DNA from: an uncultured Rikenellaceae bacterium
GTDB lineage: Bacteria; Bacteroidota; Bacteroidia; Bacteroidales; Rikenellaceae
Direction: 5' to 3'
DNA: 64,000 nt
NCBI GenBank assembly: GCA_947038405.1
Contig: CAMQVY010000007.1
Span: 1 to 64,000 of the forward strand
Shown: piece after piece, positions 1-8,082 of the stretch
Numbering within the stretch: position 1 is the stretch's first letter
How the letters are laid out: the number at the start of each line of letters is the position of its first letter
The notes under the pieces: generated by a model
Databases searched by the model: none
The model's input: only the letters and a program-made list of their open reading frames with translations
What the model was told of the DNA's origin: nothing
Position numbers and translations under genes: made by a program

Positions 1-573
1 ACATTGTTTATGTTGCCGTTCTATATATGCGGGTAAAGTTACGAATTCCAATGTTGCACCAAATATTTTAGAGCGTAATTTTGTAGCGGACAAACCCAAC
101 AAAACATGGCTAACAGATGTTACACAGGTAAATATTAAGGGTAAAAAATGTCTTTATCACCAATACTTGACACATTTAATGGCGAGATAATAACTTATAC
201 CATCTCTGATAGACCTAATTTGAAGATGGTTACTAACATGCTTAAAAAAGCTAAAAGAAAGAAAAATATAAATGATAAGATAATTATCCACTCTGATCAA
301 GGCTGGCACTACCAACACGCTACATACCGCAAAATGGTTAAAGATATGGGTATGACACAAAGTATGTCACGCAAGGGAAATTGCCTTGACAATGCGATGA
401 TGGAAAATTTCTTTGGGATTATGAAATCAGAATTACTATATTTGCAAGAGTTTGATTCTATGAAGCAATTTAAACAGGAGTTAGTGAGGTATATTCATTA
501 CTACAATAATCACAGAATAAAACTAAGATTAAAAGGAAAGAGCCCAGTAAAATACCGAGCTCTTTGCGCTTAA
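1..573 (+). pseudogene. IS3-family transposase OrfB (integrase core), frameshifted and 5'-truncated by the window edge
   Basis: Two reading frames together encode an IS150-like integrase core. The first (codons in phase with position 2) gives a segment ending ...WLTDVTQVNIKGKK and carries the first catalytic Asp. The second, from 148 to 573, carries the second Asp (HSDQGWHYQH) and the catalytic Glu in DNAMMENFFG, then the family's C-terminal KGKSPVKYR. The frames meet in a run of six A (143-148). One more A would restore a continuous GKK-MSLSPILD reading, so a one-base loss is the simplest explanation. The programmed frameshift of IS3 elements lies at the orfA/orfB junction, well upstream, so this is decay or a sequencing slip. 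Confidence 0.85.
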
Positions 574-613
574 AATTATTATTTAATACGTCCAACTTTT
601 TGGGGGCACTTCA
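1..613 (+). mobile_element. IS3-family (IS150-like) element, right part
   Basis: The window opens inside an IS3-type insertion sequence. It holds most of the DDE transposase and then a right terminus whose complement reads TGAAGTGCCCCCAAAAAG (596-613), the kind of end seen on IS150-group elements. The left end lies outside the window, so neither element length nor target duplication can be judged. It sits just beyond the 3' end of the ACT-domain gene (651-1076, minus) and interrupts no gene that I can see. Confidence 0.8.
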
Positions 614-650
614 AATGAGACAACCTCTTTTTATATATATTACAAAGACT

Positions 651-1076
651 TTAAAATGTGTATAAAGGGCTTATTTTTAGTAGATTTGCTCTGTTATTTT
701 CAAGTGTTGTTACGCATTTCTCTACGTCTGATGGGCGAATAATTGTACTTGCTACACCGCCATCCGAAAAGGCATACATATACTCAATAAAGACATCCTC
801 TTTAGCTAATGACTCTAGTACAGCCGATAGTGAACCTGGAGTATTTGGGCAGTTTATACAAACCACATCCGTAATGCCAACTTTAAAATTAGCATCTTTT
901 AGAACTTTTGTTGCTAGTTCAACGTCTGAAACGATAAGTCGTAAAATACCAAATTCAGTACCATCTGAAACACTAAATGCTCTCATGTTGATACTATTCT
1001 TACTCAAAATAAGTGCAACATCTGTTATTCCACCTGTTCTATTTTCAATAAATATTGACAACTGTTTGATTACCAT
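651..1076 (-). CDS. ACT-domain amino acid-binding protein (two ACT domains)
   Basis: A small protein of 141 residues made of two ACT repeats. The first starts at residue 2 (KQLSIFIENRTGGITDVALIL), the second near residue 70 (VVCINCPNTPGSLSAVLESL), each with the Gly-rich turn that binds an amino acid at the domain interface. It is the last gene of the iorAB/aminotransferase/paaK operon, 18 bases after paaK. In Bacteroidetes such stand-alone ACT proteins commonly accompany phenylacetate-CoA ligase. A role as sensor or allosteric partner for an aromatic amino acid is inferred from that neighbourhood. Confidence 0.85.
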   Translation of the reverse strand: MVIKQLSIFIENRTGGITDVALILSKNSINMRAFSVSDGTEFGILRLIVSDVELATKVLKDANFKVGITDVVCINCPNTPGSLSAVLESLAKEDVFIEYMYAFSDGGVASTIIRPSDVEKCVTTLENNRANLLKISPLYTF

Positions 1077-1094
1077 AGTAGCAGTTATTTTAAA

Positions 1095-2393
1095 TTATAA
1101 TTTTCGGTTATCTATAACGTGCTTCGCTTTCCCTTCACTACGTTGTAATGTTCTAGGCTCTACAAGTTTAATCGTTGGACTCAAGCCAAGAACACTCTGT
1201 ATCTTTTGACCTATCCTTTTCTTGATATCCACCATTTTACTCATCTCATCAGAGAAGTACTCTGCGCGAACTTCAACTTGAACTTCAAATATATCAAGGT
1301 TGTTAACTCTGTCAACAACAATCATATAGTGAGCCTCAAGCTCCTTCATTTCAAGTATTATATTCTCAATTTGAGATGGGAAAACGTTAACACCTCGAAT
1401 AATCAACATATCGTCGCTACGTCCAAAAATACTACTCATTCTGATGTTGGTACGTCCACAAGGACATGGCTCATCTATCAAGTGGCAAAGATCCTTCGTG
1501 TTGTAACGCAATAGAGGCATACCCTCTTTCGTGATAGTTGTAAACACAAGTTCTCCTTGCTCTCCGTATGGTAGTGGTTGTTTTGTTTCAGGGTCTACAA
1601 TCTCTGGAATAAAATGATCTTCAATAATATGAGATCCATTCTTGTATTCGCACTCATGCGAAACCCCAGGACCCATAATTTCACTCAAACCGTAGATGTT
1701 ATAGGCATCAATATTTAATTTTGCCTCTATCTCTTTACGCATATTTTCAGTCCAAGGCTCTGCTCCGAAGATTCCTCTTTTAAGTTTGAAATCGTCTAAA
1801 GATAGACCCGCTTTCTCTATTGATTCCGCTAAATAAAGGGCATATGACGGAGTACACGCCATTGCTGTTGCTCCAAAATCACGTAAAAGTTGAATCTGTT
1901 TAGCTGTATTTCCAGTTGACATTGGGATCACTGTTGCACCCAATTTCTCAACACCATAGTGCATTCCCAAACCTCCAGTAAACAAACCATAACCATAAGC
2001 AACAGAGAATATATCTGATTGGCTAGTTCCATAGGCAGAGAGACAGCGAGCTATCATCTCAGACCATATTGAAAGATCCTTGCGTGTATAACCTACAACT
2101 GTTGGTAGTCCTGTTGTACCAGAAGAGGCATGAAGACGTACTATCTGTGAAATAGGTACGGCAAAAAGACCGTATGGATAGTTATCTCGTAAATCTGCTT
2201 TTGTTGTAAATGGTAGCTTGACAATATCGTCTATACTTTGAATATCATCAGGAGTAAGACCCAAACTCTGCATCTTATCTCTATAAAAAGGGGTATTGTG
2301 ATATACACGGTCAACCGTTTTGCGCAGACGCTCACTCTGAAGTGCTCGCATCTGCTCTCTATCCATACACTCTTTTGTTTTATTCCAAATCAT
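1095..2393 (-). CDS. paaK: phenylacetate-CoA ligase (AMP-forming)
   Basis: An acyl-adenylating enzyme of 432 residues, the usual length of PaaK. The P-loop-like [14 protein letters not shown] sits near residue 92, the adenylate-binding YGLSE motif near 236, and the C-terminal lid domain with the [11 protein letters not shown] hinge near 325. A CPCGR segment near 311 is typical of the family. It activates aryl acetates (phenylacetate, indoleacetate) to CoA thioesters. It lies 12 bases after the aminotransferase gene and upstream of the ACT gene. With iorAB next door it would interconvert free aryl acetate and the aryl-acetyl-CoA that IOR makes or consumes. The exact aryl substrate is not readable. 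Confidence 0.93.
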   Translation of the reverse strand: MIWNKTKECMDREQMRALQSERLRKTVDRVYHNTPFYRDKMQSLGLTPDDIQSIDDIVKLPFTTKADLRDNYPYGLFAVPISQIVRLHASSGTTGLPTVVGYTRKDLSIWSEMIARCLSAYGTSQSDIFSVAYGYGLFTGGLGMHYGVEKLGATVIPMSTGNTAKQIQLLRDFGATAMACTPSYALYLAESIEKAGLSLDDFKLKRGIFGAEPWTENMRKEIEAKLNIDAYNIYGLSEIMGPGVSHECEYKNGSHIIEDHFIPEIVDPETKQPLPYGEQGELVFTTITKEGMPLLRYNTKDLCHLIDEPCPCGRTNIRMSSIFGRSDDMLIIRGVNVFPSQIENIILEMKELEAHYMIVVDRVNNLDIFEVQVEVRAEYFSDEMSKMVDIKKRIGQKIQSVLGLSPTIKLVEPRTLQRSEGKAKHVIDNRKL

Positions 2394-2405
2394 CTTAATA
2401 TCTCC

Positions 2406-3713
2406 TTAATGTGACTCCGTAAATAATTTCAATCTGTTATCTAGAACTTCATAAAGCTCTTCTGTCATTCTTGATGTGCAAGCGCGAACTCCCTCTCTTT
2501 CACTTCCCGTTGTTGAGAGTGAGATAGAGCTGATTCCAAAGTGAATTAACTCACTAACAAGCTCACCACACTTCATATCCTTATAACCAATAGTGAAGAA
2601 GAAACCATCTCCAATCTCACGATCTATATCTTTGTCATATACGACGTGAAATCCGTTGTTTCTAAATATGTTCTTCATCTTCTCTGCTCTGCGACCATAC
2701 TCATTAGTGTACTCTACGAAGTTTAACTTTCCATCACTAGCAGCCTTAAACATATCTGCCAAGCCATACTGTACTGAGTGTGCGACACCTGAGGTGATCA
2801 TATACATTACAGCATTTGTAAAGGTAATTCCGAAGTGTCCTGATCCAGAATATATGTCGACTAAGCCCTCATAGCTGCGATTGTATAGTTTCTCTGAGAT
2901 ACATGCTACGGCAACTCGTTGACCTGCGTAGCTGAATATCTTAGATCCAGAGATGAATAGTATGTAGTTGTCCGTATAGCGGGCAATAGTTGGTACGAAA
3001 GGTTCACAGAATGGTTTGCTATAATCCTCGCGAAAATCCATACCGAAGTATGCTAAATCCTCTAAGATAATGGTGTCGTGTTTAGTCGCCATCTCTCCAA
3101 AAATACTCAACTCTTCCTCTGTAAATGTTATCCAAGTTGGGTTGTTTGGTGAAGAGTAAACTATTGCAGCAATCTCTCCATCTTTTAGTAGCTCTTCAAG
3201 TTTGTTGCGCAGCTTCTCTCCTCTATGTGCAAATACATCAAATTGCTTATATTTGATACCCAACATTTTAAGTTGAGCTTTCTGTATCGGAAATCCTGGG
3301 TCAATAAATAGAATTGTATCTTTTTTCTTGTTGAGTTGACTGCAAATCAAAAAAGAACCAAAAGAACCTGCTACAGAGCCTGTTGTTGGAAGGCAGTAGG
3401 TTGGTGCTAAATCAATATCCAAAAATGCTTTCACAAAACGTGAGGTCTCATTTTTTAACTCAGATACCCCTTCAGCAGCTGGATACATTGATGCAACACC
3501 TCTATCAAGAGCTGCTTTTTCACTATCCATTCCTATTTTACAAGGCTCTAATCCTGGAACTCCTTGATCCATACGGATAAATGGAATACCAGTTGTGCTC
3601 TCTAATTTAGATGCAACCAAAACCATCTGTCCTATGGTAGCGTTTGCAAGGCTTGGGATCTTAAACTCCTTTACAACAGAGTCAACTAACTCTCTACTAA
3701 AAATCTCATTCAT
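2406..3713 (-). CDS. PLP-dependent aminotransferase, class I/II
   Basis: A fold-type I aminotransferase of 435 residues. Visible landmarks are the substrate/PLP Asn in SSPNNPTW (about residue 190), the Asp that binds the pyridine nitrogen in ILEDLAYFG (about 219), and the Schiff-base Lys in FISGSKIFSYAGQR (Lys258). It lies between iorB (9 bases upstream) and paaK, so the likely substrates are aromatic amino acids and their 2-oxo acids, feeding or draining the IOR reaction. That substrate assignment comes from context only; the sequence itself shows just a generic aminotransferase. Confidence 0.88.
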   Translation of the reverse strand: MNEIFSRELVDSVVKEFKIPSLANATIGQMVLVASKLESTTGIPFIRMDQGVPGLEPCKIGMDSEKAALDRGVASMYPAAEGVSELKNETSRFVKAFLDIDLAPTYCLPTTGSVAGSFGSFLICSQLNKKKDTILFIDPGFPIQKAQLKMLGIKYKQFDVFAHRGEKLRNKLEELLKDGEIAAIVYSSPNNPTWITFTEEELSIFGEMATKHDTIILEDLAYFGMDFREDYSKPFCEPFVPTIARYTDNYILFISGSKIFSYAGQRVAVACISEKLYNRSYEGLVDIYSGSGHFGITFTNAVMYMITSGVAHSVQYGLADMFKAASDGKLNFVEYTNEYGRRAEKMKNIFRNNGFHVVYDKDIDREIGDGFFFTIGYKDMKCGELVSELIHFGISSISLSTTGSEREGVRACTSRMTEELYEVLDNRLKLFTESH

Positions 3714-3721
3714 AGTTTAAA

Positions 3722-4309
3722 CTACTTTTTTAAACCACCTTTGACAGCTTCAGCACCTGCTCTGAATGCTTTAATATTCATATCTACAATCTCATCACCT
3801 TTGGGAGAGAATACTCTCTTAATACCAATCTCTAGAGCTTCAGCCGTTAGACCTACCGCACTAGATGCAGCTCCTAAAAGAACGATGTTTACTGATCTCA
3901 AAACTCCTGCTTCACGAGCAATAGCCTCTACGTCAAAGCTAAATACATTAGGTAATGTAGCTAACTCCTCTTTTAGTAACTCCTCTTCAGGATAGTTTGT
4001 TATATTTACGAAAGGAGCATTTGAAGTTACGATCCATCCATCTTTGCCTAAATATGGGATGTAACGTAACGCTTCCATTGGCTCTAGTGAAATAATCACA
4101 TCTGCGCCGCCTAAAGAGATAAGATCTGAATCTACCTTCTCTGAACTAATACGCAAATTTGATTGAACATCACCACCTCTTTGGCTCATTCCATGTACTT
4201 CTGTTTGTTTGATTTCTAGCCCCTCAGCAAGTGCCGCTTCTCCGATAACTGCTGCAATAGATAGAATTCCTTGACCTCCCACACCTGAGAGTATGATATC
4301 ACATTTCAT
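3722..4309 (-). CDS. iorB: indolepyruvate:ferredoxin oxidoreductase, beta subunit
   Basis: A gamma-domain subunit of the 2-oxoacid:ferredoxin oxidoreductase superfamily, 195 residues, the normal size for IorB. It opens with the family signature ILSGVGGQGILS at residue 6 and has EVHGMSQRGG near residue 38. It pairs with the TPP-binding alpha subunit encoded one base upstream (stop and start all but touch), as is usual for iorAB. Together they convert aryl pyruvates plus CoA to aryl-acetyl-CoA, CO2 and reduced ferredoxin, a reaction that can run in reverse. Confidence 0.93.
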   Translation of the reverse strand: MKCDIILSGVGGQGILSIAAVIGEAALAEGLEIKQTEVHGMSQRGGDVQSNLRISSEKVDSDLISLGGADVIISLEPMEALRYIPYLGKDGWIVTSNAPFVNITNYPEEELLKEELATLPNVFSFDVEAIAREAGVLRSVNIVLLGAASSAVGLTAEALEIGIKRVFSPKGDEIVDMNIKAFRAGAEAVKGGLKK

Positions 4310-4310
4310 C

Positions 4311-5894
4311 TTATTTCTTCTTTTTTAATGAACGTTTCAATGTTTGTATGCACTCTCTACGTGGAATAACTACTGAAACTCCATCATAGTTGATCTCTTC
4401 TCTTAGTATATTCTCTATCTCTTCTTTGTTCTTTGCGATAGGGACAACTACACGAATGTGCTCTGGTTCAACTCCTAATCCTTGACATATAGCCTCGAAC
4501 TTGTAAGTTCCAGCAGAATCTTGTCCTCCTGTCATCGCAGTTGTTAAGTTGTCCGATAGAATAACTGTGATTTTACTCTTTGTGTTAACAGCATCTAATA
4601 GTCCTGTCATTCCAGAGTGTGTAAATGTTGAGTCTCCAATAACAGAAACTGCTGGATGTTGACCTGCATCACTTGCACCCTTAGCCATTGTTATAGAGGC
4701 TCCCATATCAATACAGCTATCAATTGCATTAAATGGGGGCAATGCACCTAGTGTGTAGCAACCGATATCACTAAATACTTTTGCATTGTCATACTCTGCA
4801 ATAATTTTATTTAATGATTCGTAAACATCTCTATGTCCGCAACCTGCACACATTGATGGTGGACGTTGAACAACAATCTTTGACTCTTCAAAGTGTTGGT
4901 TTATATCAAAGCCTAAAGCGACTCTAGTGTTGTCTGGTGTTAACTCTCCAGCTCTCGGTAGCTTACCATTAAGACGTCCATCGATGTTCTTATCATCCAA
5001 TAGACCTCTAAGTTGCTCCTCGATAAATGGTTGCCCATCCTCTAGTACTAGAACTCTATCACACTCTTTCATAAGTTTTGCAATCAAACTTTTTGGTAGA
5101 GGGTATTGAGATACTTTAACAGCAGGGTAGGGTGAGCCCTCTGGGAATGCCTCATTGAAGTAGTTCCAAGCGATACCAGATGCGATAACTCCTAATGAGT
5201 GGTCACTTCCGTCTCTGTATAGGTTGAAATTTGACTCTTCTGATATTTTTATGATACCAGGTTGTTGACCTAAAACTTCGTTGTATCTACGTCTTGCAAT
5301 CGCTGGAAGTAGTACCCAACGTCTTGGGTCGTCAGTTGGTTTCATATCGTTTTGTGGACGACTCTCTCCTAGAGTTATCGCCGCACGACTATGAGCCATA
5401 CGAGTTGTAATTCTAAAAAGTACTGGTGTTCTTAACTCTTCAGATAGCTCAAATGCGTAATTCATCATGTCATATGCCTCCTGTTGAGAAGATGGTTCAA
5501 GCATAGGAACCATTGCAAATTTGCCATAAAAACGTGAATCTTGCTCATTTTGAGAAGAGTGCATTGATGGATCGTCAGCAGCCAAAACCACTAAACCTCC
5601 ATTTATACCCGATACTGCTGAGTTGATAAACGCATCCGCGCAAACATTCATACCTACGTGTTTCATGCAAACCAATGCACGCTTACCAACGTATGACATA
5701 CCCAATGCAGCCTCCATAGCTGTCTTTTCGTTTGTACACCAGTTACTGTATACACTAGTTGCCTCTTTCGAGTTCTGAATGTATGCTGTAATTTCTGTTG
5801 AAGGTGTGCCTGGATAGGCGTATACGCCAGATATTCCAGCACGTATAGCTCCTAGAGCTATTGCTTCATCTCCTAATAGTAGTAGTTTCTCCAT
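4311..5894 (-). CDS. iorA: indolepyruvate:ferredoxin oxidoreductase, alpha subunit
   Basis: The TPP-dependent catalytic subunit, 527 residues. The N-terminal pyrimidine-binding domain begins LLLGDEAIALGAIRAG and holds the YPGTPSTEIT motif near residue 28. The TPP-binding domain has PPSMCAGCGHRDVY near 350, DIGCYTLGALPP near 377 and the GDSTF diphosphate motif near 418. Archaeal IorA continues into a ferredoxin domain with two 4Fe-4S clusters, but here the protein ends in a Lys-rich tail (RSLKKKK) with no CxxCxxC repeat, so electrons must leave through a separate ferredoxin. It overlaps no gene and lies six bases after the nitrilase-family gene. Confidence 0.93.
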   Translation of the reverse strand: MEKLLLLGDEAIALGAIRAGISGVYAYPGTPSTEITAYIQNSKEATSVYSNWCTNEKTAMEAALGMSYVGKRALVCMKHVGMNVCADAFINSAVSGINGGLVVLAADDPSMHSSQNEQDSRFYGKFAMVPMLEPSSQQEAYDMMNYAFELSEELRTPVLFRITTRMAHSRAAITLGESRPQNDMKPTDDPRRWVLLPAIARRRYNEVLGQQPGIIKISEESNFNLYRDGSDHSLGVIASGIAWNYFNEAFPEGSPYPAVKVSQYPLPKSLIAKLMKECDRVLVLEDGQPFIEEQLRGLLDDKNIDGRLNGKLPRAGELTPDNTRVALGFDINQHFEESKIVVQRPPSMCAGCGHRDVYESLNKIIAEYDNAKVFSDIGCYTLGALPPFNAIDSCIDMGASITMAKGASDAGQHPAVSVIGDSTFTHSGMTGLLDAVNTKSKITVILSDNLTTAMTGGQDSAGTYKFEAICQGLGVEPEHIRVVVPIAKNKEEIENILREEINYDGVSVVIPRRECIQTLKRSLKKKK

Positions 5895-5900
5895 CTATTT

Positions 5901-6662
5901 TTATATGTTTATTTTAAATTCATCTGCATCATTAAGGGCGGGGAAATCAGATCTAAATTGATTTAACGTGTCCATATCTATGTTGAAAGTAGCAACTCCT
6001 TCTGTGTCATCTGGGACAGCAGATATTGTACCACCTAAAAAGTCTAGTCCTACTGTGCCTCCTGAATATACGTGCGCAGGGTCTGTTCCTACTATGTTCA
6101 CTCCGCAAACATAGCATTGATTCTCAATTGCTCTAGCTCTTAGTAGAGTATCCCAAGCAAAACGCCTCTGTTTTGGCCAGTTTGCAACATAAGCAATTAC
6201 GTCGTAATCACCACTATTTCTGCTCCAGACTGGGAATCTAAGGTCATAACATACGCATAATAATATACGTACGCCGTCTACGTCAACGATTACTCGTTCA
6301 TCTCCAGCGCAGTATCTTTTGTCCTCTCCAGCGTATGAAAACAGGTGACGCTTATCGTATTTAGAGTAAGAACCATCAGGCTTTACCATATAGAAACGGT
6401 TGAAGTATTTTCCACCTTCCTCAACTGAAACGCTCCCTCCAATGGTTGCTCCTTTTTCAGATGCCATTCTCTTGAGCCAGTTTAGAGTCTCAAGAGCACT
6501 TTCGGCACTATCTTTAGGGTCTACACAAAATCCTGTGGTAAACATCTCGCCAAATATATATACATTAGAGCCTGCGTTAGTATCTAAAATATTTTGAGCT
6601 GAGGCTCTATTTGCTTCAGAGTCGAGCCATTTTGTTGATGATTGTATAAGAGATATTTTCAT
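5901..6662 (-). CDS. carbon-nitrogen hydrolase, probable omega-amidase
   Basis: A nitrilase-superfamily amidase of 253 residues. The catalytic triad is visible as Glu39 (FGEMFTTGF), Lys104 (YDKRHLF) and Cys138 (LLCVCYDLRFPVW). Length and motifs match the YafV/omega-amidase branch, which hydrolyses the omega-amides of 2-oxo acids such as 2-oxoglutaramate left by glutamine transaminases. As first gene of the ior operon it could pull a glutamine-dependent transamination by the downstream aminotransferase. That coupling is inference from gene order. A TAnnTTTG box lies 23 bases before its start. Confidence 0.85.
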   Translation of the reverse strand: MKISLIQSSTKWLDSEANRASAQNILDTNAGSNVYIFGEMFTTGFCVDPKDSAESALETLNWLKRMASEKGATIGGSVSVEEGGKYFNRFYMVKPDGSYSKYDKRHLFSYAGEDKRYCAGDERVIVDVDGVRILLCVCYDLRFPVWSRNSGDYDVIAYVANWPKQRRFAWDTLLRARAIENQCYVCGVNIVGTDPAHVYSGGTVGLDFLGGTISAVPDDTEGVATFNIDMDTLNQFRSDFPALNDADEFKINI

Positions 6663-6684
6663 AAATAGCTAAAAGTTTTGAAGA

Positions 6685-6692
6685 CAAAGTTA
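6685..6692 (-). promoter_or_regulatory. Bacteroidetes -7 box of the ior operon
   Basis: Read on the minus strand the sequence is TAACTTTG, a full match to the TAnnTTTG -7 element of the Bacteroidetes housekeeping sigma factor, placed 23 bases upstream of the amidase start. No clear TTTG -33 element was found at the expected distance. Confidence 0.6.
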
Positions 6693-6814
6693 GCAATTAA
6701 TTTTAATTATAGATAATTTATAGTTAGTAATCTTTTGCAAAAGTGCGTTTGATTATCCTCTTTTATCTGAATAGAGTAGAGTGCTTTAAGTGAATTAATA
6801 AAATAGCTCAATAT

Positions 6815-6866
6815 ACACAAAGGCTCTTTTAAATTACAAGTATGTAACTTAAAAGAGCCTTTGTGT
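6815..6866 (-). terminator. hairpin terminator after the GT4 gene
   Basis: A perfect 18-bp inverted repeat (6815-6832 and 6849-6866), extended by a second short stem in the loop, lies between the end of the GT4 gene and the ior promoter. It separates the exopolysaccharide genes from the ior operon. Confidence 0.75.
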
Positions 6867-6893
6867 GGAAGGTCTAACTATTTAGTTGAAATT

Positions 6894-7964
6894 TTACTGC
6901 TCCATATATTGCCTATTAAGTATAGGTCTTAGGATGTTGCCCACTATATTGTCCCATTTGTAGTAGATTAAACTCTCTTTTATTTTAGTTTGATTTACAC
7001 TATCTCTCCTTGCCCATATATCCTCTAACGCATTTGTGAAATCATTGCAGTTGTCCTCAATTAATACCCCATTATCTGAAGTGATAACGCTTTTGTTGCA
7101 ATGTGTAGATGTTGCAATGGTATATAATCCAGAGATAATATACTCAAAGGTCTTGGTTGGAGGCTGAAACTCATAATAGTCTGTTTTTGGAACAAAAGAA
7201 ACACCAATATTGCATTTTTCAAAAAAAGGCTTTAATTCATCATATGGGAGTCTGCCGTGAAAAGTAATCGTATCATCTAATCCTAAACTACTTGATAGGG
7301 CTTTCAATTCGCTTAATTCATCATAATGACCATCACCAACAATGTCATAGGTGATATTATTTTCAGGGTGTCGATCCTTGAAATCTTTTAGCCCTTTGAT
7401 GGTCTTACCTATATCTCTCCCCGAGAGTATTCCGACATAAAGTAACTTTAATTGATCAAAATTTGTATCGATAGAGGATAATGAGTCTGCTCCTAATGGT
7501 AGTATCATTACATTTGATTTCGGAAACCCTATCTTCGATTTTAATCCATCTGATATTATCGTTATATCGTCATATAGACGTATTGTTGCAAGTATGTTTT
7601 TATCGATCTTTTTTCTGCGCTTAGGACACCTGTTTACAGAGAATGTCCTAATATCTAAAATCATCTTCTTCCAAAAAAGAACTCTCTTTAACCAAATAGC
7701 ACCAAAAAAATATACAACTAAAATAGGTCCTTTGCTAATTAAACAATACCATAACGAGATAAGAACAAACCTTAACTCTCTAATAAACTTCCCGCCACTG
7801 TAAGATACAAATTTAAGATTAACTCCTTCCATTTCTGCTTTTGGATAGAGAGTGTCAAATGATACGAATGTAATATCAAATTCATCTTTTAAGTATTTAC
7901 ACCACATATATGAGTCCGTTAATCGCCCAAATGTGGCACTATTTATAATTAATAACTTTTTCAT
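6894..7964 (-). CDS. GT4-type glycosyltransferase
   Basis: A GT-B fold glycosyltransferase of 356 residues. The N-terminal half begins KKLLIINSATFGRLTDSYMW and includes hydrophobic stretches around residues 65-90. The C-terminal half has the GT4 pattern: LLYVGILSGRDIGKTIKGL near 175, DIVGDGHYDEL near 205, HGRLPYDELKPFF near 235 and the nucleotide-binding EYIISGLYTIAT near 275. It is the last gene of the exopolysaccharide cluster, 118 bases after the GT2 synthase, with a sigma-54-like element of its own in that gap. It may prime, branch or decorate the polymer. Sugar donor unknown. Confidence 0.8.
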   Translation of the reverse strand: MKKLLIINSATFGRLTDSYMWCKYLKDEFDITFVSFDTLYPKAEMEGVNLKFVSYSGGKFIRELRFVLISLWYCLISKGPILVVYFFGAIWLKRVLFWKKMILDIRTFSVNRCPKRRKKIDKNILATIRLYDDITIISDGLKSKIGFPKSNVMILPLGADSLSSIDTNFDQLKLLYVGILSGRDIGKTIKGLKDFKDRHPENNITYDIVGDGHYDELSELKALSSSLGLDDTITFHGRLPYDELKPFFEKCNIGVSFVPKTDYYEFQPPTKTFEYIISGLYTIATSTHCNKSVITSDNGVLIEDNCNDFTNALEDIWARRDSVNQTKIKESLIYYKWDNIVGNILRPILNRQYMEQ

Positions 7965-8002
7965 ATCGTATAATTTAATATTATTTTATATGAAGTTATA
8001 GA

Positions 8003-8018
8003 ATCAATAATAGTGCCA
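8003..8018 (-). promoter_or_regulatory. sigma-54-like -24/-12 element before the GT4 gene
   Basis: On the minus strand the site reads TGGCACTATTATTGAT: the -24 TGGCAC and, at GG-N10 spacing, TTGA in place of the canonical TTGC. It ends 39 bases before the GT4 start. The 17 bases starting at TGG match the element before the dehydrogenase gene at 14526-14541 in 15 positions. The -12 mismatch (A for C) is the weak point. Confidence 0.5.
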
Positions 8019-8082
8019 CGCTGGCGTGTGATATTATTATCATGTTCAGGAGATAGAGTGTAATTGCAATGAACTATAATAG

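Noticed and set aside
143..148. A6 run as a programmed frameshift site of the IS element
   Set aside because: In IS3 elements the programmed slip is at the orfA/orfB junction; this one lies between catalytic residues.
658..1209. Open frame of 183 codons on the plus strand opposite the ACT gene and the paaK end
   Set aside because: It mirrors two well-recognised genes, has no family pattern and starts inside the opposite gene's tail; it is an antisense shadow.
7934..7944. TGGCACTATTT on the plus strand within the GT4 gene
   Set aside because: It lies in coding sequence, lacks a -12 half and faces no gene start.
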